NCBI GenBank assembly: GCA_946221975.1
Contig: CAMIGT010000121.1
Span: 1-5,562 of the forward strand
DNA length: 5,562 bases
Origin: an uncultured Blastococcus sp.
GTDB taxonomy: Bacteria; Actinomycetota; Actinomycetes; Mycobacteriales; Antricoccaceae
Reading direction: 5' to 3'
The notes beneath the pieces were generated by a model. The model had not been told where the DNA came from, did no database searches, and saw only the letters and a program-made list of their open reading frames with translations. Position numbers and translations under genes: made by a program. This document shows positions 1-5,562 of this stretch, piece by piece (position 1 is the stretch's first letter; each line of letters starts with the position of its first letter).

Positions 1-1
1 C

Positions 2-30
2 CCGCCGATCCGAGCGTTAATGCTCGGCGG
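2..30. repeat. Inverted repeats over the marR stop codon
   Basis: Two nested and mutually exclusive hairpins can form here. CCGAGC (10-15) pairs with GCTCGG (22-27) around a 6-nt loop containing the stop codon. Alternatively CCGCCGA (2-8) pairs with TCGGCGG (24-30). On the minus strand this sits at the 3' end of the MarR gene and could act as a transcript-end hairpin, but no T-run follows within the visible sequence, so it is not a convincing intrinsic terminator. It could also be a chance GC-rich palindrome. The window edge hides what lies beyond. Confidence 0.35.
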
Positions 31-523
31 CGTACAGCATTGTTCGTAAACCACCGGCCACTGCGGCCTGTTGACGCTCACTGAGCGGGCCGATCATCTC
101 GCGGTCCACCTCCAGCACGGCCGCGAGCGCTCGCCGGGCTAGTCTGCGTCCGCGCGGTGTCAGTGAGATGGGCATCGAACGACGATCGGTCCTATCCGGC
201 GTACGCCGGACGAAGCCACGCTCCTCCAGGCGATTCAGCCGGGTGGTCATGGCACCGCTCGTGATCAGCGCCGCCTCGGCGAGCCGTGTTGGGCTCAGCG
301 TGCCGCCTTCCCTACGCAGTGTGTTGAGTACGTCGAAGTCTCCATAGCTGAGGCCAAGCGGCTGAAGCGCATCGTCGATGCGCTGTCGCAGCACGGCGGC
401 CAGTCGCAGCACGCGTCCGGCGACCCGAAGCGGCGAGGCATCGACTCCCGGATCCGCCTCATGCCATGAGGCGATCATCCGGTCGATGTGGTCTTCGCCT
501 TGCCGCTTCATCGGTTCCGCCAT
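17..523 (-). CDS. MarR-family winged-helix transcriptional regulator
   Basis: This encodes a 168-residue cytoplasmic DNA-binding protein of normal MarR length. MarR proteins are dimers that usually repress a divergent gene and let go when a small ligand or oxidant binds. Helices at about residues 30-60 and 125-165 should form the dimer interface. The winged helix spans about 62-125: a helix-turn-helix near 76-104 (SPTRLAEAALITSGAMTTRL, then NRLEERGFV) and a wing at about 109-122 containing the family's DRTDRRS basic turn followed by SLTPRG. The ATG at 521-523 lies inside the operator palindrome and has only a weak, very close AAGG before it, so the message may be nearly leaderless. The ATG at 509-511 (Met5) is an alternative start. 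The gene is divergent from the DUF6506-like gene, with 44 bp between start codons, which suggests autoregulation and control of that neighbour. The ligand cannot be predicted: there is no conserved Cys pattern of the OhrR type, and the protein has no cysteine. Confidence 0.93.
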   Translation of the reverse strand: MAEPMKRQGEDHIDRMIASWHEADPGVDASPLRVAGRVLRLAAVLRQRIDDALQPLGLSYGDFDVLNTLRREGGTLSPTRLAEAALITSGAMTTRLNRLEERGFVRRTPDRTDRRSMPISLTPRGRRLARRALAAVLEVDREMIGPLSERQQAAVAGGLRTMLYAAEH

Positions 524-556
524 ACCTTGGTATCAAATAGTTTGAAACCAAGGTAT
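522..556. promoter_or_regulatory. 35-bp palindromic operator between divergent genes
   Basis: The outer arms ATACCTTGGT (522-531) and ACCAAGGTAT (547-556) are a perfect 10-bp inverted repeat. The inner arms TCAAA (533-537) and TTTGA (541-545) continue it around a central A at 539. In all, 15 of 17 position pairs are complementary; only 532/546 and 538/540 fail. Each outer arm is also nearly palindromic on its own (ATACCTTGGTAT at 522-533, AAACCAAGGTAT at 545-556), so the site could hold two dimers about two helical turns apart. It fills most of the 44-bp gap and overlaps the marR start codon. AT-rich symmetric sites of this size are typical MarR-family operators. TAGTTT (538-543) inside it matches a TANNNT -10 box for the plus-strand gene, so binding would block transcription. 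Assignment to the adjacent regulator is inferred. Confidence 0.8.
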
Positions 557-557
557 C

Positions 558-562
558 AGGAG
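558..562 (+). promoter_or_regulatory. Ribosome binding site of the DUF6506-like gene
   Basis: AGGAG lies 5 nt before the ATG at 568 and directly follows the right arm of the operator. It supports this ATG as the start and leaves only a very short 5' untranslated region. Confidence 0.75.
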
Positions 563-567
563 ATGCG

Positions 568-1110
568 ATGCGCACGACGATAATCTACGAAGGGCCGGAG
601 ATCGATCCCGTTGAGGCCGGGGAGGTCCGGGTCGTCGCAAGCACCGCTGATCGGCTCGTCGAGCGCGCGGTCGCTGAGGCCGCCGGCGCCGACCGGATCG
701 AGTTATGCGGCGCGGTCGGTGCGCTCCCCCAGGCCGAGATCCTCAACGCGATCCCCGACGCGAACGTCGGTGCCGTGCTCTACGGGTTCGAGTCCCTGCA
801 GAACGTTGCCGCCTACAAGGCCGCGTACGCCGACGGCACCGCGCTGCGAGACGCGTTCCTCTACCGCGATCCGGATGCACCTGCCACGGGACATCGGCAC
901 ACGCGCGGTGCGACGAGCTTTGTCGGGGTGCCCGACAGCCAGAGCGCCGAGCGCATCGCCGAAGAGCTCGCGGCCGCCGGCATCACGCTGTTCGAGCTGT
1001 ACGCCGGACTCGGGCCGCACGATGCCGCCGCGGTGTGGCATGGCGCAAACCGCGCCCGATCGGACATCGCCGTCGGCCTGGCCACCTACCCGTCCCCGCC
1101 CAGCAGCTGA
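568..1110 (+). CDS. DUF6506-like protein with two tandem domains
   Basis: This encodes 180 residues with no signal peptide or membrane segment, so it is probably cytoplasmic. The two halves resemble each other. Residues about 20-72 run from RVVAS through a helix to GADRIELCGAVG and end in NVGAVLYG. Residues about 116-174 run from TSFVGVPDS through a helix to GITLFELYAGLG and end in DIAVGLATYP. Both follow the same order of strand, helix, ELxxxxG turn, helix and VG(A/L) strand. As I recall it, the small DUF6506 family (about 100 residues) has this layout with an (I/V)ELCGGFG turn, so this looks like a duplicated or fused form. Cys47 of the first turn is replaced by Tyr145 in the second, so the halves have diverged. 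Biochemical function is unknown. The gene has a good ribosome binding site and is divergent from a MarR regulator across a shared operator, so it is probably induced when that repressor's ligand is present. The family call comes from recognition by eye and is less certain than the coding call. Confidence 0.72.
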   Translation: MRTTIIYEGPEIDPVEAGEVRVVASTADRLVERAVAEAAGADRIELCGAVGALPQAEILNAIPDANVGAVLYGFESLQNVAAYKAAYADGTALRDAFLYRDPDAPATGHRHTRGATSFVGVPDSQSAERIAEELAAAGITLFELYAGLGPHDAAAVWHGANRARSDIAVGLATYPSPPSS

Positions 1111-1126
1111 GCCAGCGACAGCGCGC

Positions 1127-4045
<2,919 letters not shown>

Positions 4046-4049
4046 GGTG

Positions 4050-4054
4050 TCCTC
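4050..4054 (-). promoter_or_regulatory. Ribosome binding site deciding the leuS GTG start
   Basis: On the minus strand GAGGA is followed by CACC and then GTG at 4045. No comparable site precedes the upstream in-frame ATG at 4126, which lies inside the terminator stem. This is the main reason for choosing the shorter LeuRS. Confidence 0.7.
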
Positions 4055-4106
4055 AGGTGTCAGGTGGGCTAACCCATGCGTCGGTCTGCGAAGAGTGGCC
4101 GGGCAC

Positions 4107-4134
4107 AAAAAATCCCCGCGTCGCACGCGAGGAT
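4107..4134 (-). terminator. Intrinsic terminator in the leuS leader (attenuator)
   Basis: Read on the minus strand, ATCCTCGCGT (4134-4125) pairs with ACGCGGGGAT (4121-4112) around a GCG loop: ten pairs with a single T-G wobble. Six T follow (4112-4107, the first shared with the stem). This is a textbook intrinsic terminator, oriented towards leuS and ending about 60 nt before its start codon. Since leuS must be transcribed through it, the natural reading is conditional termination in the leader rather than the end of another gene. Actinobacterial leuS genes, specifically in some Streptomyces, have been predicted in comparative work to carry classical attenuators, which fits. Confidence 0.85.
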
Positions 4135-4172
4135 GCCGTACCGGCGGCCCGTTGGCCGTGCGCCGATACGGC
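4135..4172 (-). promoter_or_regulatory. 12-bp hairpin between leader ORF and terminator
   Basis: On the minus strand GCCGTATCGGCG (4172-4161) pairs with CGCCGGTACGGC (4146-4135), twelve pairs with one wobble, enclosing a 14-nt loop. The left arm starts on the last base of the leader-peptide stop codon and the right arm directly abuts the terminator stem. Its position matches the pause or switch hairpin of attenuators. It does not overlap the terminator, so it cannot itself be the antiterminator. Two competing pairings exist: CGGCGG in the leader ORF (4198-4193) with CCGCCG (4147-4142), and CGCACG (4162-4157) with CGTGCG in the terminator (4127-4122). Which one is used cannot be decided by eye. 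Confidence 0.65.
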
Positions 4173-4216
4173 TACCGAAGGAGCCCGTCGATCCGCCGAC
4201 GTCGCAAGCTAGTCAC
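4172..4216 (-). CDS. Candidate leuS leader peptide, 14 codons
   Basis: The short ORF GTG ACT AGC TTG ... CTC CTT CGG TAG encodes MTSLRRRRIDGLLR. Two adjacent leucine codons (CTC CTT, 4183-4178) stand two codons before the stop, and another Leu (TTG) is at position 4. Four arginine codons in a row (CGA CGT CGG CGG) precede them. The GTG lies 6 nt after a candidate -10 hexamer, so transcription could start at or next to the first base and the message would be leaderless, as is common for actinobacterial leader peptides. A second in-frame GTG sits at 4222-4220. A terminator follows within 100 nt and leuS within 200 nt. The peptide would act through ribosome position on the nascent RNA, not as a product. 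The CTC and CTT codons fit leucine sensing; the arginine run leaves another cue open. No homologue was checked. Confidence 0.6.
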   Translation of the reverse strand: MTSLRRRRIDGLLR

Positions 4217-4222
4217 CCCCAC

Positions 4223-4228
4223 AGCATA
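4223..4228 (-). promoter_or_regulatory. Candidate -10 box of the leuS leader transcript
   Basis: TATGCT on the minus strand matches TANNNT and ends 6 nt before the GTG of the leader ORF, which places the expected start of transcription at about 4216. No clear TTGACA-like -35 is visible at the usual distance; the hexamers near 4246-4252 are GC-rich. Weak -35 boxes are usual in this phylum. Confidence 0.45.
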
Positions 4229-4294
4229 CTCCCGGCGAGTACGCCGACCCGCCATGACCAGGCCGGGGGCGGGCACGACCGAGTGATGTGCGGT

Positions 4295-4300
4295 TAGATT
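4295..4300 (+). promoter_or_regulatory. Candidate -10 box for the helical-protein and lipA operon
   Basis: TAGATT matches TANNNT in the most AT-rich part of the 140-bp gap between the leuS leader and the helical-protein gene, predicting a transcript start near 4307. No good -35 is visible. A 10-bp palindrome CGGGTACCCG (4310-4319) follows just downstream and could be a regulatory site or chance. Otherwise I see nothing in 4229-4342. Confidence 0.35.
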
Positions 4301-4342
4301 GATCGATAACGGGTACCCGACGCTGTGCATGTATCTGACGCT

Positions 4343-4347
4343 GGAGG
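4343..4347 (+). promoter_or_regulatory. Ribosome binding site of the helical-protein gene
   Basis: GGAGG is a strong Shine-Dalgarno core 10 nt before GTG at 4358. It falls inside the longer reading that would start at GTG 4325, which has no such site, and so argues for the 4358 start. Confidence 0.65.
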
Positions 4348-4357
4348 TTTAACGACT

Positions 4358-5473
4358 GTGTTCGGTAGGAAGAGCAAGACCAAGGATGTCCGCAGCGACG
4401 CCAGAGACATCAAGGAAGGCGTCGTCGACCTGATCGAGGACGTCTCGGCGCTCGCCAAAGACGCGACCTCCGACGCGGTCAAGGCGATCACCCCCGCCCT
4501 GGAGAACGCTCGCGACACGGTCAGCGACAAGCTTTCCACGACGCGCGGACTGATCGCCGACAAGGCCAAGGACGCCTCGAAGCAGGCCGATCACGCTGCT
4601 GCGGCGCTCGCCGTACGCGCCAAGGACGCGCGCGAGACGCTTGCCGAACGCGCCGATGAGGCCCGCGAGCAGCTCGCCGAAGCTTCGGCCAACGCCTCCA
4701 AGGCCGCTGAGAGCAAGCGCGCCGATCTCCGCAAGCAGGCCAAGAAGGCCAACAAGGCCGCACACAAGCGGGCGAAGAAGACCCGGGTCGATCTGGCCGA
4801 CCGCACGAAGGACCTCACGGCCGAGGCCGCCGATCGCGCGAAGGCCGCGCAGCTGACTCTCGCGGCGAAGGCCGACGATGCCGCGGCCGCGACCCGCCGG
4901 GTGTCGACTCCCGCACTGACCCAGGTCCGCCGCGAAGTCGCCGAGGTCCGCGCCGGCACAAAGGAGGTACGCAACTTGTCACGTAAGGCGCAGAAGCAGG
5001 CCCGCAAGGATGCCCAGGAGCGCATCGCCCTCGCCGCCGCAGCCCTCTCGGAGGCCAAGGCGCGCGCCAAGCTCGAAGCCAAGCAGGCCAAGAAGCGCAA
5101 GAAGATCAAGAAGGGGCAGGCCGACGCCGTCTCGGTAGTCACGGTCAAGAAGAAGAAGCGCAGCAAGCTTCCGCTGCTGCTCGCGATCGGCGCCGGAGCG
5201 GCGTACGTCGCCAAGAAGCGCAGCGACGATCCGGGCGTGACCTGGCAGCAGCCGGCACCGCGGACCTCGTCGCCGACCGACGGCCCGACGATCTCCGGCG
5301 CCCCGGTGACCCCCGCAGCACCTGGCGCCGCGAGCGCCCCCGGTGACGACACGCCGCTGCCCGGCGCGGCCCCGTCGGTTCCGCCGGCGGCAGCGCCCAA
5401 GGGTGGCGACGCTTCGTCGGACCAGCCGCTTGGTGGTCGGCACCGTGCTCCGGAGGATCGCGACCAGAAGTGA
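4358..5473 (+). CDS. Unrecognised Ala/Lys-rich helical protein with membrane-like segment
   Basis: From the GTG at 4358 this is 371 residues; a GTG at 4325 would add 11. I do not recognise a named family. Residues about 8-255 are almost free of Pro, Gly and aromatics and are rich in Ala, Lys, Arg, Asp and Glu, so one long amphipathic helix or coiled coil is expected. Part of it shows an 11-residue repeat. A very basic stretch follows (about 240-270, with KKRKKIKK and VKKKKRSK), then a short hydrophobic run [15 protein letters not shown] (271-285) closed by KKR, then a Pro/Ala/Ser/Gly-rich, probably disordered tail. The order of charged helices, short hydrophobic segment and variable tail recalls small actinobacterial helical membrane proteins such as Streptomyces DUF5324, and the helices recall LEA-like, apolipoprotein-like or histone H1-like sequences; homology is unproven. 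Possible roles are membrane or nucleoid association. Its stop overlaps the lipA start, so the two are probably co-transcribed. It is divergent from leuS. Confidence 0.85.
   Translation: MFGRKSKTKDVRSDARDIKEGVVDLIEDVSALAKDATSDAVKAITPALENARDTVSDKLSTTRGLIADKAKDASKQADHAAAALAVRAKDARETLAERADEAREQLAEASANASKAAESKRADLRKQAKKANKAAHKRAKKTRVDLADRTKDLTAEAADRAKAAQLTLAAKADDAAAATRRVSTPALTQVRREVAEVRAGTKEVRNLSRKAQKQARKDAQERIALAAAALSEAKARAKLEAKQAKKRKKIKKGQADAVSVVTVKKKKRSKLPLLLAIGAGAAYVAKKRSDDPGVTWQQPAPRTSSPTDGPTISGAPVTPAAPGAASAPGDDTPLPGAAPSVPPAAAPKGGDASSDQPLGGRHRAPEDRDQK
4586..4882 (+). repeat. Nine 11-residue (hendecad) repeats in the helical protein
   Basis: Residues 77-175 (from GTG 4358) split without gaps into nine 11-residue units, for example [44 protein letters not shown] and [11 protein letters not shown]. 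Positions 4 and 8 are always Ala, Leu or Thr. Position 3 is Asp or Glu in five units. Leucines recur at exact 11-residue steps (units 1-3, position 8) and 22-residue steps (units 5, 7 and 9, position 4). Eleven-residue periodicity marks a helix with a straight or slightly right-handed hydrophobic stripe, as in LEA group 3 and apolipoprotein-like proteins. High overall Ala content weakens the case for position 4 and 8 alone; the leucine spacing is the stronger evidence. Confidence 0.6.
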
Positions 5474-5562
5474 GCGTCGATCCCGACGGTCGGCGCCTGC
5501 TGCGCGTGGAAGCGCGCAACTCGCAGGTGCCGATCGAGCGCAAGCCGGAGTGGATCAAGACG
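5470..5562 (+). CDS. lipA: Lipoyl synthase, N-terminal part (cut by window end)
   Basis: The GTG at 5470 opens a frame that stays open for 31 codons to the window edge. It reads [20 protein letters not shown] followed by [11 protein letters not shown]. This matches the conserved start of actinobacterial LipA, where an RLLR.E.RN..TPIERKP.WIKT block precedes the cluster-binding cysteines. LipA is a radical-SAM enzyme with two [4Fe-4S] clusters; it inserts two sulfur atoms into the protein-bound octanoyl chain of pyruvate and 2-oxoglutarate dehydrogenase and of glycine cleavage H protein. The catalytic cysteines lie beyond the window and cannot be checked. The start overlaps the upstream stop as GTGA, implying translational coupling to the helical-protein gene. 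The nearest GGAGG (5452-5456) is 13 nt away, farther than ideal, which also favours coupling over independent initiation. Confidence 0.87.
   Translation, partial: MSVDPDGRRLLRVEARNSQVPIERKPEWIKT

Noticed and set aside
4069..4077. Mini-ORF ATG GGT TAG between terminator and leuS
   Set aside because: Two codons with no ribosome binding site and no link to a structure; most likely chance.
4107..4216. T-box riboswitch as the leuS leader element
   Set aside because: No AGGGTGG-type T-box sequence or specifier-loop stem is visible, and only about 80 nt separate the probable transcript start from the terminator, which is too short for a standard T-box.
4213..4227. Alternative leader ORF ATG CTG TGG GGG TGA (MLWG)
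   Set aside because: Its ATG lies within the candidate -10 box, so it would be upstream of the transcript start, and it has only one Leu codon.
4310..4319. CGGGTACCCG palindrome as an operator
   Set aside because: Ten GC-rich base pairs without a second copy or an adjacent regulator; symmetry of this size is expected by chance in a window of this length.
4325..4357. Upstream GTG 4325 as start of the helical protein
   Set aside because: It has no Shine-Dalgarno and the strong GGAGG at 4343-4347 would lie inside the coding region. It remains possible only for a leaderless-type start.
4591..5400. Open frame on the minus strand opposite the helical-protein gene (269 codons)
   Set aside because: The Ala/Arg/Ser-rich low-complexity product is the expected shadow of Ala/Lys-rich codons. 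The plus strand has the ribosome binding site and the overlap with lipA.

Overview
The window looks like chromosomal DNA from a high-GC Actinomycetota. Third codon positions are strongly G/C, GTG starts are common, and the leucyl-tRNA synthetase has the actinobacterial form (HVGH and KMGKS signatures, AVPGQDERD editing motif, Pro/Ala-rich N-terminal extension). No mobile element, CRISPR array, tRNA or rRNA gene was seen. I cannot name the genus.

Layout. (1) Positions 1-523, minus strand: a MarR-family repressor, with a hairpin over its stop codon. (2) Positions 522-567: a short divergent control region holding a 35-bp near-perfect palindrome, very probably the MarR operator. (3) Positions 568-1110, plus strand: a 180-residue protein that looks like two fused copies of a small DUF6506-type domain. 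(4) Positions 1127-4045, minus strand: leuS, convergent with gene 3 across only 16 bp. (5) Positions 4046-4228, minus strand: a long leuS leader with a candidate -10 box, an apparently leaderless 14-codon ORF (MTSLRRRRIDGLLR), a 12-bp hairpin and a strong intrinsic terminator ending in six T. This is the layout of a transcription attenuator. (6) Positions 4358-5473, plus strand: an Ala/Lys-rich helical protein with an 11-residue repeat, a short hydrophobic segment and a Pro/Ala-rich tail. (7) Positions 5470-5562, plus strand: the first 31 codons of lipA (lipoyl synthase), overlapping gene 6 by GTGA and cut by the window end.

How the parts relate. The marR and DUF6506-like genes form a divergent regulator-target pair sharing one operator. 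leuS appears to be controlled by premature termination in its own leader, plausibly linked to translation of the leader peptide. The helical protein and lipA are probably translationally coupled in one operon, divergent from leuS; no functional link between a basic helical protein and lipoate assembly is evident from the sequence. The most interesting items are the leuS leader, the 35-bp operator and the unrecognised helical protein placed directly before lipA.
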